DNA of 32,175 nucleotides, taken from contig NZ_JHVL01000041.1 of assembly GCF_000620125.1 (NCBI RefSeq), forward strand, positions 1 through 32,175, given 5' to 3'. This DNA is from Clostridiisalibacter paucivorans DSM 22131 (GTDB lineage Bacteria; Bacillota; Clostridia; Tissierellales; Clostridiisalibacteraceae). The position numbers were made by a program, and so were the translations under genes. The notes below the pieces were generated by a model. It saw only the letters and a program-made list of their open reading frames with translations, ran no database searches and was not told the DNA's origin. Each line of letters begins with the position of its first letter. Within the stretch, counting starts at the first letter, position 1. This document shows, one piece after another, positions 8,054-16,604 of the stretch.

Positions 8054-8620
8054 TTAAATATTTACTATGCTTTGTAATTTTTTTATTGCTACTTTTTTTG
8101 TATTCACTACAGTCCTATAGCTTATACCTAGTCTTTCTGCTATTTCCACCATTGTTATACCATCAATATAAAACATCTCAATTATTTCTTTTTGTCTCTT
8201 GGTCAATTCAGATATCGCCCTATTAAGCACAACCAATTCTTGATTCCTTATCAATATATGGTCTATACTAGGTATATCATCTTTTAGTGTATCTATAATC
8301 TCTATTTGCTCATCTGTTGATATGGTCTGATTCAGAGATATAGCTATCTTTTTAGTCTTATGTTTATCTAAATAATGATACCTAAGCATTGTCTTTACAT
8401 ATCCTAAAAATTCCGTCTGTCTATGGGAACTGTACTCATTTATACATCTCAGTACCACTTCAAATCCCCCTTGAATCAAATCATCATATTGTTTTGTATC
8501 ATTGAAATATCTCCTTATAGAGGATAATATCAATGGTTTTAGTCTCAATATCAATTTTCCCTTAGCGTCTATATCACCTAATTTAGATTTTATAACCAAT
8601 TCATTTATCTCTTCATACAT
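8054..8620 (-). CDS. Sigma-70 family RNA polymerase sigma factor (small, group 4/5-like)
   Basis: The 188-residue protein has an N-terminal region 1/2-like part (INELVIKSKLGDIDAKGKL, then YDDLIQGGFEVVLRCINEY) and a region 4 helix-turn-helix near the C-terminus (LTKRQKEIIEMFYIDG, then MVEIAERLGISYRTVVNTKK). Regions 2 and 4 without a full region 3 fit a specialised sigma factor, similar in architecture to TcdR/UviA/BotR-type or SigH-like factors. GGAGGT lies 7 bases upstream of the ATG at 8620. The frame is open for 19 more codons upstream, but those codons fall in a hairpin that contains the binding site, so I use 8620. It precedes DUF1659 and DUF2922 genes. Which promoters it serves is unknown. 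Confidence 0.85.
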   Translation of the reverse strand: MYEEINELVIKSKLGDIDAKGKLILRLKPLILSSIRRYFNDTKQYDDLIQGGFEVVLRCINEYSSHRQTEFLGYVKTMLRYHYLDKHKTKKIAISLNQTISTDEQIEIIDTLKDDIPSIDHILIRNQELVVLNRAISELTKRQKEIIEMFYIDGITMVEIAERLGISYRTVVNTKKVAIKKLQSIVNI

Positions 8621-8694
8621 AAAGAATACCTCCATATATTTGAAAAGGCCCTTTCTATTTACCGGCACCTTCATCATATATGGAGGTATTCTTT
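8621..8694 (-). promoter_or_regulatory. Long hairpin covering the sigma gene's ribosome binding site
   Basis: Two perfect 19-base inverted arms, aaagaatacctccatatat at 8621-8639 and its reverse complement at 8676-8694, flank a 36-base loop. In the sigma transcript the 3' arm contains GGAGGT and ends immediately before the ATG at 8620, so pairing would hide the ribosome binding site. The loop contains a further small palindrome (AAAGGGCCTTTT). On the plus strand the outer arm is followed by a T-run, so a terminator for antisense transcription is an alternative reading. Confidence 0.65.
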
Positions 8695-8736
8695 TTTTAA
8701 AATTAAGACTTTATTTAAGTATAAGTAGTAGTTACA

Positions 8737-9921
8737 CTATTTAAGTGCTTTTTTTAATACATCTACCTTGTCTAATCTCTCCCAAGGTAAATCTATATCT
8801 GTTCTTCCAAAATGTCCATATGCTGCTACTTGTCTATATAAAGGTCTTCTTAGGTCTAAATCTCTTATTATTGCAGCAGGTCTTAAATCGAAGTTTTCTC
8901 GTACTAGCTCTTCTATTTTTGTCTCTGATATCTTTCCAGTTCCAAAGGTATCTACCAATACTGATACTGGTTGGGCTACTCCTATGGCATATGCTAATTG
9001 TAGTTCACATTTGTCTGCTAACCCTGCAGCTACTATATTTTTTGCTACATATCTTGCAGCATATGTGGCTGATCTATCAACTTTAGTTGGATCTTTACCT
9101 GAAAATGCTCCACCACCATGTTTAGCATATCCTCCATAAGTATCTACTATTATCTTTCTTCCAGTAAGGCCTGAATCCCCTTGGGGACCTCCTATTACAA
9201 ATCTGCCAGTAGGATTTATATAGTATTTAGTTCCATCGTCTAATAATTCTTCAGGTACTATTGTCTTTATAACGTATTCTTTCATATCTCTCTCTATAGT
9301 ATCTAGAGATACATCTGGACTATGTTGAGTTGATATAACTATGGTATCTATCCTTACAGGTTTATTCCCTTCATATTCCACAGTAACTTGAGTTTTGCCA
9401 TCGGGCCTCAAATAATTCAATGTCCCATCTTTCCTTATTTCAGTAAGCCTTCTTGCCAATTTATGGGCAAGAGATATAGGAAGTGGCATATATTCTGGAG
9501 TTTCATTGCATGCATATCCAAACATTATACCCTGGTCCCCTGCTCCTATACTATTTATCTTATCTTCCATAGTTCCTCTTTTGCTCTCCAATGCTTCATC
9601 TACACCCATGGCTATATCCGTTGACTGCTCATCTATAGCTGTAAGTACAGCGCATGTCTCACCATCAAACCCATATTTAGCTCTATCGTATCCTATATCT
9701 TTTATTGTTTGTCTAACCACCTTTGGTATGTCCACATAACAATTAGTAGATATTTCACCATTTACCAATACTAATCCCGTAGTAACTGCCGTCTCACATG
9801 CAACCCTTGCTTGTGGGTCTTCTGATAATATAGCATCTAGCACTGAATCAGATATTTGGTCACATATCTTATCTGGATGTCCTTCAGTAACTGACTCAGA
9901 AGTAAATAACCATTTTCTCAT
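8737..9921 (-). CDS. metK: S-adenosylmethionine synthetase
   Basis: MetK makes S-adenosylmethionine from methionine and ATP in the cytoplasm. The family marks are all present: [20 protein letters not shown] near the N-terminus, [12 protein letters not shown] (about 125-136), [20 protein letters not shown], and [17 protein letters not shown] (about 270). Length, 394 residues, is normal. A GTG and an ATG lie in tandem; AGGAGG is 7 bases from the ATG and only 4 from the GTG, so I start at 9921. A SAM-I riboswitch with its own terminator lies upstream and should shut the gene down when S-adenosylmethionine is plentiful. Confidence 0.98.
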   Translation of the reverse strand: MRKWLFTSESVTEGHPDKICDQISDSVLDAILSEDPQARVACETAVTTGLVLVNGEISTNCYVDIPKVVRQTIKDIGYDRAKYGFDGETCAVLTAIDEQSTDIAMGVDEALESKRGTMEDKINSIGAGDQGIMFGYACNETPEYMPLPISLAHKLARRLTEIRKDGTLNYLRPDGKTQVTVEYEGNKPVRIDTIVISTQHSPDVSLDTIERDMKEYVIKTIVPEELLDDGTKYYINPTGRFVIGGPQGDSGLTGRKIIVDTYGGYAKHGGGAFSGKDPTKVDRSATYAARYVAKNIVAAGLADKCELQLAYAIGVAQPVSVLVDTFGTGKISETKIEELVRENFDLRPAAIIRDLDLRRPLYRQVAAYGHFGRTDIDLPWERLDKVDVLKKALK

Positions 9922-9952
9922 CACAATACCTCCTCTTAAATATCTTTAAAAT

Positions 9953-10111
9953 AAAAACCCCTTCCTAAAGGAAGAGGTATGTACTTACCATATAGACCTC
10001 ATCTTCCAGAATACATATTCTGTGGGATTTAGCACCTTCATATTGAATATTGGTTGCCGGGTTTCATCGGGCCCATTCCCTCCACCTCTCTTGATAAGGT
10101 ATCAAGATTTT
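9953..10111 (-). promoter_or_regulatory. SAM-I (S-box) riboswitch with terminator, upstream of metK
   Basis: Read on the minus strand, the leader contains the S-box consensus blocks in order: CTTATCAAGAGAGGTGGAGG, GGGCCCGATGAAACCCGGCA, and AAGGTGCTAAATCCC. It ends in a stem with GGAAGGGG followed by a TTTTTATTTT tract (about 9953-9980), which is the expression-platform terminator. Ligand binding is known to favour termination in this family. Confidence 0.96.
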
Positions 10112-10203
10112 TTATTTGATTTTATCATGCACATACTATCATATTATTATGTATCATGTCAATATCATATTGTCTTAAAATTCATCCATTTCATACAAAT
10201 AGT

Positions 10204-10368
10204 CTATGGTTCATACGGATCTTCTTCATAATCAAATTCATATTTTTTAAATCTAGATTTATTAGTAAATGTTTTCTTTTTACCCTTATTTATGCCTTTT
10301 AATCTATCATAGTCATCTTCTTCATAATCAAAATCTCGTTTATATCTTTTGTATTTTTTATATCCCAT
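10204..10368 (-). CDS. Small charged protein with an internal repeat, unknown function
   Basis: This 54-residue frame starts at an ATG with GGGAGAGAAG just upstream and ends at TAG. It carries two similar blocks, RYKRDFDYEEDDYD (about 8-21) and RFKKYEFDYEEDPYE (about 39-53), separated by a lysine-rich linker. Alternating basic and acidic/aromatic composition suggests a disordered, nucleic-acid- or spore-associated protein, but I recognise no family. It is 90 bases downstream of the yfcE-type gene with no clear terminator between, so it may belong to that operon. The repeat and the ribosome binding site support it as real. Confidence 0.6.
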   Translation of the reverse strand: MGYKKYKRYKRDFDYEEDDYDRLKGINKGKKKTFTNKSRFKKYEFDYEEDPYEP

Positions 10369-10458
10369 ATACTTCTCTCCCATTTAATCAAATAATTTCA
10401 TATACACTATCTATTAATTTCTATAAATTATTTTCCTCTATTCTACGGACTATATAAC

Positions 10459-10941
10459 CTAGTTCTCTTTAACTTCTACTATTTCCACCGTTATATTGTC
10501 ATCTATTTCCAACAATCCATAGGTCTTTTTATTTGCATTTCTAGGAGATGATATGCTCCCTGGATTTAAAAATATTACTCCCTCATGCTTTTCTACCATT
10601 GGGATATGGGTATGACCAAAAATAGCTATATGAGACTTAGTCTCCAATGCCTTATAATACAGAGCATTTAAATCCCATTTTACATTGTATTTATGTCCAT
10701 GGGTAATAAATAGGGTATAACCATCTATATCTAAAATTTTTTCCAATGGAGTATGTATATCTTCAAAATCACAATTTCCCTTTACATTTATTATTTCTTT
10801 ATCTGTGATCTTCTTTAACTTTTGAGCATCTATTGTATTATCACCAAGATGTATTATCATGTCTATATCTTCATTTTCTCTTATCCCTATAAGCATGTCT
10901 TCTATTACACCATGGGAATCGCTAAATACTAGTATCTTCAC
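10459..10941 (-). CDS. YfcE/MJ0936-type metallophosphodiesterase
   Basis: The 160-residue protein has the full set of calcineurin-like metal-binding motifs: DSHG (8-11), HLGDN (about 31-35), GNCD (about 55-58), THGHKYN (about 80-86) and GHTHIP (about 109-114). Members hydrolyse phosphodiesters in vitro; the Bacillus counterpart in this position is YsnB. The start is a GTG at 10941 and the gene overlaps the end of rdgB by 20 bases, indicating coupled translation. It is the fourth gene of the gerM-rph-rdgB-yfcE order known from Bacillus. Confidence 0.92.
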   Translation of the reverse strand: MKILVFSDSHGVIEDMLIGIRENEDIDMIIHLGDNTIDAQKLKKITDKEIINVKGNCDFEDIHTPLEKILDIDGYTLFITHGHKYNVKWDLNALYYKALETKSHIAIFGHTHIPMVEKHEGVIFLNPGSISSPRNANKKTYGLLEIDDNITVEIVEVKEN

Positions 10942-11545
10942 CCTTAATCATCCTTTGTAGTTCTTCCTTAAGTGCATTCAATGCTCTAGCCCTGTGACTT
11001 ACTCTATTTTTTATATCTTCTCCCAATTCAGCAAATGTCTTTTCATATCCTTCTACAATAAACAATGGATCATATCCAAATCCTTGACTCCCTTTGGGTT
11101 GAAATCCAATATATCCTTCACATTGACCTTCTACAGTCTTAACAGATTTATCTTCAAAAACTATGGCTATAACTGTTTTAAATGCCGCTTTTCTTTTATC
11201 TAAAGATATATCCTTTAATTCCTTCAACAGTTTATCATTATTATCCTTATATGTTACATTTTCACCTGCATATCGAGCAGAATATACACCAGGCCTTCCA
11301 TCTAATGCATCCACAAATAAACCTGTATCATCCGCTATTACTATGCCATCAACATGCTTAGATATTTCCACTGCCTTTTTTATTGCATTCTCTGCTAAAG
11401 TTTCCTTGTCTTCTATTACTTCAATATTGTCCAATCCCATATCATCTTTTGAAACTATATCAAACTGCAAACCTTTAAGTACATATTTGATCTCTTGTAT
11501 TTTATCTTTATTTCCACTGGCAACTATTATCTTCTTATTTTTCAT
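10922..11545 (-). CDS. rdgB: XTP/dITP diphosphatase (non-canonical purine NTP pyrophosphatase)
   Basis: This HAM1/RdgB-type enzyme hydrolyses XTP, dITP and ITP to their monophosphates and so keeps damaged purines out of DNA and RNA. Visible motifs are the N-terminal IIVASGNKDKIQEIK (5-19), the catalytic ADDTGLFVDALDGRPGVYSA (about 72-91) and the GFGYDPLFIVEGYEKTFAEL segment (about 156-175), followed by NRVSHRARAL. Length 207 is close to family norm. It follows rph after 21 bases, and AGGAG lies before the ATG. Confidence 0.96.
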   Translation of the reverse strand: MKNKKIIVASGNKDKIQEIKYVLKGLQFDIVSKDDMGLDNIEVIEDKETLAENAIKKAVEISKHVDGIVIADDTGLFVDALDGRPGVYSARYAGENVTYKDNNDKLLKELKDISLDKRKAAFKTVIAIVFEDKSVKTVEGQCEGYIGFQPKGSQGFGYDPLFIVEGYEKTFAELGEDIKNRVSHRARALNALKEELQRMIKGEDTSI

Positions 11546-11566
11546 ACACTTCTCCTTCAGTAACCT

Positions 11567-12310
11567 TTATTTTTCTTTCATCTTTGGTATTATATCCGTT
11601 AATATCCCTTTTTGGATATTTATAAGTTCCATATTTCCCAACTCTGCCAACCTTAACAACTCATTTAATTCTTCCCTTGAAAAAGGACATTCTTCACCTG
11701 TTCCCTGTACTTCTACAAATTTACCATCTTCTGCCATTACTACGTTCATGTCTACCATAGCATTAGAATCTTCTTCATAGCATAAATCTAATATTGGATT
11801 ATTATCTACTATACCTACACTTATGGCCGCCAAAAATTTTTTAACAGGTATATGGGTTATCTCTCCTTTTTCCAATAATATATGTAATGCATCCATCAAT
11901 GCTACAAACCCTCCTGTTATTGAAGCTGTTCTTGTTCCTCCATCTGCTTGAATTACATCACAGTCTATCCATATAGTTCTCTCTCCAAGCACATCTAAAT
12001 CCACAACAGACCTGATAGCCCTACCTATCAATCTCTTTATCTCTTGAGTTCTTCCCTCTAATTTACCCCTGCTTGCCTCTCTTCTCTTTCTTGTAATCGT
12101 TGATGATGGTAACATTGAGTACTCAGCTGTAACCCATCCAGTACCCTTTCCCTTTAAAAATGGTGGTACTCTATCTTCAATCATAGCCGAACATATTACC
12201 TTTGTATCTCCCATCTCTATAAGTACTGAACCCTGAGGATGTTTCAAAAAATTCCTTGTTATATTCACCTTTCTTATTTCATCAAATTTTCTTCCATCTA
12301 TTCTTTTCAT
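11567..12310 (-). CDS. rph: Ribonuclease PH
   Basis: RNase PH trims the 3' ends of tRNA precursors by phosphorolysis. The sequence opens with [20 protein letters not shown] and carries [20 protein letters not shown] (about 69-88), the phosphate-site-like block [20 protein letters not shown] (about 117-136) and a C-terminal [20 protein letters not shown] stretch. Length 247 is normal and the C-terminus is not truncated. It follows the GerM-type gene and precedes rdgB, matching the Bacillus order gerM-rph-ysnA-ysnB. Confidence 0.97.
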   Translation of the reverse strand: MKRIDGRKFDEIRKVNITRNFLKHPQGSVLIEMGDTKVICSAMIEDRVPPFLKGKGTGWVTAEYSMLPSSTITRKRREASRGKLEGRTQEIKRLIGRAIRSVVDLDVLGERTIWIDCDVIQADGGTRTASITGGFVALMDALHILLEKGEITHIPVKKFLAAISVGIVDNNPILDLCYEEDSNAMVDMNVVMAEDGKFVEVQGTGEECPFSREELNELLRLAELGNMELINIQKGILTDIIPKMKEK

Positions 12311-12427
12311 ATCATTTAGCCTCTCCTATCTATTGTTTATCATATTGTTCACTATTATAATAATATCAAAATTTAATTCTTTTTTCCATAGTTCTAAATG
12401 GTAGCTATAGATGTCCCTACAAATAAA

Positions 12428-12474
12428 TAGTCCATAGTTCGCAGCTAATTCTAACTACGAACTATGAACAACTA
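12428..12474. repeat. Palindromic GTAGT/ACTAC repeat, copy 5 (short)
   Basis: The arms catagttcg and cgaactatg pair exactly around agctaattctaacta-type centre sequence, with further aacaacta at the end. It sits 5 bases from the stop of the GerM-type gene, in the 168-base gap before rph. The GAAATCC core is absent. Confidence 0.6.
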
Positions 12475-12478
12475 TGTC

Positions 12479-13504
12479 TCAATATTCATTGGCAAAAACA
12501 GGTACGGTGGTTGGTTCTGATACCTCTATCCCTGTTTCCTCTAAAGAAACACCGTTTATCATGATTTTAACACTATCTATAGGAGATATCTCCTTTAGTG
12601 TCAATGCTATATTCCTAGTCATAGAATCTACTACATATTGGTCTTTGATATAGCTTAAAGAATCTTCAGTAAGATTTATATATGCCACTCCATCTCTTAT
12701 ATCTAGTCCCCTAAAAGACACCTCTGATGGTATGTCTGTATAAAGAGACGAGTCCGATGGTGGTCCATCAAAAAGCTTATTGAGTGCAGAGTAACCAGTA
12801 TCGTCCTGTGTAGATGTAGGTATTGTTAAAGGTACATAATATTCATATTCACCATTAGTCGTTCCCTTATAATATACCACAACCTTTGAATTTCCATCCA
12901 TCTCTTCATTTACCATATTTATATCTTCTCTTTCCAAAGGATTTCTGATATCTGTACCAAATTTCATGGCATCTAAATATTCACCATCCACCATCAACCT
13001 TACCTTAGATATAGAAGGAAATTCTGTAAGTGTATATACTATACCTTTTACTAGACTGTATTCATCTTGTTCATCATTGTAATTTAATACTTCTCTAGAA
13101 AAGTTCACCTTACAAAGTCCAGTATCTTGATCGATAGCCATACCTATTACTTCAGTCCCTGATGGTATTATGGGATTAAGACCTATATCCTTTATATCGT
13201 CTCGTATTGCAGGACTGTCGGTTATATTCCTAAGTGCTGCCTTTCCTATACCTTCCTCCCATGGAATTTGTCTTTTCACTGGGACTATGTATCCTGCTTC
13301 TGTCTTATAATACAATACTGTATCTCTCATACTGTCATCGTTTTGTATCTCAAATATATTCTCATCACTTCTGACCATCTCAACCTCTGGTTCCTCTTCA
13401 TCTTTAACTATCATTCCCTTTACTGTATCTATTACACCACAACCCGTTAATGATATAAGTATCAAAACTGCCATTAAAATTGAAATTACTTTTTTAGTGC
13501 TCAT
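12479..13504 (-). CDS. gerM: GerM-type spore germination/sporulation lipoprotein
   Basis: The 341-residue protein has a lipoprotein signal (LISLTGCG, lipobox Cys at about residue 22) and two GerMN domains: about residues 60-185 (VLYYKTEAGYIVPVKRQIPW, ending near VRLMVDGEYLD) and about 205-325 (VVYYKGTTNGEYEYYVPLTI, ending near VKIMINGVSLE). In Bacillus GerM stabilises the SpoIIIAH-SpoIIQ channel during engulfment and affects germination. Each domain keeps its GTEVIGM- or LDIRDGVAYINL-type strand. It heads the gene order gerM-rph-rdgB-yfcE. An ATG at 13504 follows a GGGGG site (aaagggggtatagc). Confidence 0.92.
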   Translation of the reverse strand: MSTKKVISILMAVLILISLTGCGVIDTVKGMIVKDEEEPEVEMVRSDENIFEIQNDDSMRDTVLYYKTEAGYIVPVKRQIPWEEGIGKAALRNITDSPAIRDDIKDIGLNPIIPSGTEVIGMAIDQDTGLCKVNFSREVLNYNDEQDEYSLVKGIVYTLTEFPSISKVRLMVDGEYLDAMKFGTDIRNPLEREDINMVNEEMDGNSKVVVYYKGTTNGEYEYYVPLTIPTSTQDDTGYSALNKLFDGPPSDSSLYTDIPSEVSFRGLDIRDGVAYINLTEDSLSYIKDQYVVDSMTRNIALTLKEISPIDSVKIMINGVSLEETGIEVSEPTTVPVFANEY

Positions 13505-13582
13505 GCTATACCCCCTTTACTAATATTAAAAATTACTCACCCATTCCTTTATAAATTATATTAGTTAGGGGGCTATTCTATG

Positions 13583-14119
13583 CTATTTCTTTTTTATCTT
13601 TGTAATCTTTGTAAAATACCCACCTTTTATATATTTTGCATCACTTACTGTTATAAATGCTTCATTATCTAAATTGTCAATAATTTGACGTAAATTATTG
13701 ATATTTTTCCTTTTAAGAGTTATTTTCAGTATTTTTCTTACTCCTTCTTTACCTTGGCCCTCTAACACTGTAACTCCAAATCCATTATCTCTTAAATCCT
13801 CTATTATATTATCTACATTTTCATTACTTTTTAGTATAATCTGAGCTGTTATATCTCCTAAAGCCATCTTTTCTTCTATATATCCTCCCACATAATTTCC
13901 ACATGCAAATCCCAATGCATAAAATAGTATATTTCCTATGTCATCTAATTGTTTTACTACAGTAGCCAATGCCATTGTATAGATTATAATTTCAAAAAAT
14001 CCTATCAAAGCAGCCTGGGTCTTCCTTCCTTGAACTACCATTATAGTCCTAATTGTTCCCATGGACACATCAATTACCCTAGCCATAAAAATAGTCAAAT
14101 AACCTAAAAAAACACTCAC
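13583..14119 (-). CDS. UPF0316 membrane protein (DUF5698 plus DUF2179)
   Basis: The 178-residue protein has three predicted membrane helices in the first 95 residues (YLTIFMARVIDVSMGTIRTI, AALIGFFEIIIYTMALATVV, NILFYALGFACGNYVGGYIE) and a C-terminal cytosolic DUF2179 domain (about 95-170, AQIILKSNENVDNIIEDLRD, then FGVTVLEGQGKEG). DUF2179 resembles small ligand-binding domains of other membrane proteins; no substrate is established. AAGGGGGAA lies before the start. Confidence 0.9.
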   Translation of the reverse strand: MSVFLGYLTIFMARVIDVSMGTIRTIMVVQGRKTQAALIGFFEIIIYTMALATVVKQLDDIGNILFYALGFACGNYVGGYIEEKMALGDITAQIILKSNENVDNIIEDLRDNGFGVTVLEGQGKEGVRKILKITLKRKNINNLRQIIDNLDNEAFITVSDAKYIKGGYFTKITKIKKK

Positions 14120-14243
14120 AAATTATTCCCCCTTAAAGTTTTTAAAATGGTGTCTTTTTTATGTATACCCTAATAGATATTCTATATTCTATATAGACAA
14201 GGTATTGACAAACATACAGTTATAATGAAGGTATAAAATAAAA

Positions 14244-14338
14244 GTTAGTAGTTCGTAGCTAGTAGTTAGTAGTTGATGGTGGAAATCCTCTGGATTTCCA
14301 CCATCAACTACTAACTATTTACTACTATCTACTAACTA
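14244..14338. repeat. Palindromic GTAGT/ACTAC repeat, copy 6 (best hairpin)
   Basis: This is the cleanest copy. Bases 14264-14288 and 14292-14316 are perfect 25-base inverted arms with a three-base TCT loop, with GAAATCC/GGATTTC at the tip. The outer part is agttagtagttcgtagctag on the left and ctactatctactaacta on the right. It ends 10 bases from the amidase stop codon. No T-run follows. Confidence 0.88.
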
Positions 14339-14347
14339 TAATATATA

Positions 14348-16414
14348 CTATTTAAAATATTCCAATAGTCCATTTGCCAATGCCTCTACTGCTTCATCAT
14401 GATACTTATCAGTAACTATCTTCTTTTCTTCAGCAGGATTAGTTACAAATCCTAATTCTACTAATGCTGCAACCATTTTAGATTCCCTTACTACAACTAT
14501 TGTAGGTTTCTTCAATATTCCCTTATCATTCATTCCTAAACCTTTTAAAAGTGCATTATGCATTGTTTCAGCAAATGGATAATTATCGCCCTGTTTTACA
14601 TCGCTATTATATGCAGGACAATACAGTGTTTGAATTCCAGCTATATCTTTATATCCTTCTGAAGTACTAGGCATTGCATTGAAGTGTATACTTACAAAGG
14701 CATCTGCATCAGCATCATTGGCTATATCTGTCCTTTCATATAGTCCTACATACTCATCCTTATCCCTGGTGAGTACAGTTTTGAAGCCCAATTCCTTTAA
14801 CCTCTTTTCCAATTTAAGTGCTACCTTTAATGTAAGTTCCTTTTCCTTATATCCTGTTGTGGGTGCTATTGTACCAGGATGTTTTCCACCATGACCTGGG
14901 TCTATTACTATAATCTTATCTCTATGCCCTTGTTCACCTGGCAGTTGTTGATTATCCTTCATAAATCCTATCTCTATATCATCAGTTATAGATGCCGACT
15001 TTATATCATAGGATATATCATCTTTGAATCTTATAGAAATCCTTTTAAAATCTCCTTGGCCTTCTACTTTTATGTCCTTTACCAACTCATCATCTACTAG
15101 CTCTACTCCATCTTTTATATTTATTTTATCCTTTGGCGCTTCTATTTCCATTGTATTTCTATTTCTATCATAACTTGCATAGTATTTTGTCTGTCTATCT
15201 GATTCAATAGATATCAACGCCTCTCCATTTTCCATTTTATAATCTATTCCATCTATTTTACTGTCATCTACATATACTATTAATCTATTGTCAAGGATCT
15301 CTGTTTCAAAATTTGGTCGTTCATCTAAATCTTCAATGTCTAAAACTACCCTTACTATCTTATCCTTTGTATCATAAAAACTATCTGGTTCAAATTGAGA
15401 AGTCCTTACTCCCTTTATATAATCATTATGAATATCATATTCATAATTTTTATCTTCCAAAAAGGAATCCAACATATCTATAACTATTCTATCAGGATTT
15501 GCTAATCTCATCATATTGTACTCAGGCTTGTTAGTATTATGTATTACTACTGCCTCTCTACCATCTATTTCTTCTAAAGTTATATCCTCTAATTGATTTT
15601 CAAAAGATATAGTCAATTTCTTATTGTCCTGGGAGTTCTGTATATTGTATCCCACATATCTATCCAATTCTATAACTAATCTTGTAGTATCGGGATTTAT
15701 TGAAAATTGTGATGCCCTTATCTCCTTTATAGGATACTTATTGACTTCTTTTTCAAATAATTTTTCACCATTTAAATCATTATCTATCAAACTCAAATTA
15801 CTATTGGGAACATCTATTACTAATCTATAAGGGTCTTCCAAATACATCGCTTTATGTGTAATAGGTCCCGTTGTGTCCAATACTATCTTTGGTAATCCCT
15901 CTTTATCGTCTATATCTATTCCTGTTATTTTCTCTTCTTCAAATTTTATTATTGCAGCCCAATTTTTTTGGTCCCATCCTACTTCAAATCCCAATGCTTC
16001 AGATACAAATCTCAAAGGCACCATGGTTCTACTATTGATTATTTTAGGAGGAATATTATATGGCATATCTTTAACCTGTCCATCAATAACCACCTTAGGA
16101 CTGTCTATTTTTATAACAATCTGCCTATCTGCTGTGTTGATCTCCACTTCCCTATCATCTTGAAACCATTCCACATCTGCATTTAAATAATTAGCTACAA
16201 ATCTTACAGGCACTAGAGTTCTTCCTTCATAAATTACCGATGGAACATCAGATTTTATGGGTTCTCCATTTACAAGTACATTTACTTCTTTTACTTGTGT
16301 CAACTTTCCGTCCAATTTTACCTTTACAAATTCTGGTTGATATTCTGCATAAGACAAAGATAACATTCCTAGCATCAAACTTAATATCAGTATTACAGCA
16401 ATTATTTTTTTCAT
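14348..16414 (-). CDS. Cell-wall N-acetylmuramoyl-L-alanine amidase with stalk-like and AMIN domains
   Basis: The 688-residue secreted enzyme cuts the amide bond between muramic acid and the stem peptide. A signal peptide (MKKIIAVILILSLMLGMLSL) is followed by two copper-amine-oxidase-N-like stalk repeats (GRTLVPVRFVANYLNADVEW and SRTMVPLRFVSEALGFEVGW), several AMIN-type beta domains, and a C-terminal Amidase_3 domain of about 180 residues. Zinc ligands are visible in IDPGHGG, KEKELTLKVA and VSIHFNA, and the catalytic Glu in LVELGFVTNP. The frame continues 29 codons upstream, but GGAAGGAG lies just before the ATG at 16414, which also begins the signal peptide, so I start there. It may act in cell separation or sporulation. 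Confidence 0.95.
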   Translation of the reverse strand: MKKIIAVILILSLMLGMLSLSYAEYQPEFVKVKLDGKLTQVKEVNVLVNGEPIKSDVPSVIYEGRTLVPVRFVANYLNADVEWFQDDREVEINTADRQIVIKIDSPKVVIDGQVKDMPYNIPPKIINSRTMVPLRFVSEALGFEVGWDQKNWAAIIKFEEEKITGIDIDDKEGLPKIVLDTTGPITHKAMYLEDPYRLVIDVPNSNLSLIDNDLNGEKLFEKEVNKYPIKEIRASQFSINPDTTRLVIELDRYVGYNIQNSQDNKKLTISFENQLEDITLEEIDGREAVVIHNTNKPEYNMMRLANPDRIVIDMLDSFLEDKNYEYDIHNDYIKGVRTSQFEPDSFYDTKDKIVRVVLDIEDLDERPNFETEILDNRLIVYVDDSKIDGIDYKMENGEALISIESDRQTKYYASYDRNRNTMEIEAPKDKINIKDGVELVDDELVKDIKVEGQGDFKRISIRFKDDISYDIKSASITDDIEIGFMKDNQQLPGEQGHRDKIIVIDPGHGGKHPGTIAPTTGYKEKELTLKVALKLEKRLKELGFKTVLTRDKDEYVGLYERTDIANDADADAFVSIHFNAMPSTSEGYKDIAGIQTLYCPAYNSDVKQGDNYPFAETMHNALLKGLGMNDKGILKKPTIVVVRESKMVAALVELGFVTNPAEEKKIVTDKYHDEAVEALANGLLEYFK

Positions 16415-16501
16415 CTCTTCTCCTTCCCATATGTAGTATTTAATAAATAATCTAGTCATCAGTGTTTTTCTGTCAATTTTTTCTATGAAAGTTAAATTCA
16501 T

Positions 16502-16553
16502 AAAAAAATAAGATGATATTTACATCTTCTAAATCTATTTATATCATCTTATT
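16502..16553 (-). terminator. Intrinsic terminator downstream of the AIR-synthase-like gene
   Basis: Perfect 13-base arms (16507-16519 and 16541-16553, AATAAGATGATAT and its complement) enclose a 21-base loop. On the minus strand the second arm runs into TTTTTTTA, as expected for a terminator of the gene at 16605-17591. The stem is AT-rich and therefore moderately weak. Confidence 0.6.
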
Positions 16554-16604
16554 AAACATTATGTCAACTGATATCAAGTTTTGTAATATAATCTTAAAAT
16601 AACT

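Noticed and set aside
8745-9739. Open frames on the plus strand across metK
   Set aside because: They are antisense to a well-conserved gene and show no domains or ribosome binding sites.
10022-10457. Open frames on the plus strand across the SAM riboswitch and the 54-residue gene
   Set aside because: They lie opposite the riboswitch and have aromatic-rich, non-conserved products.
14207-14222. Plus-strand promoter TTGACA with TATAAT
   Set aside because: The two boxes are only 10 bases apart, too close for sigma-A, and no plus-strand gene follows.
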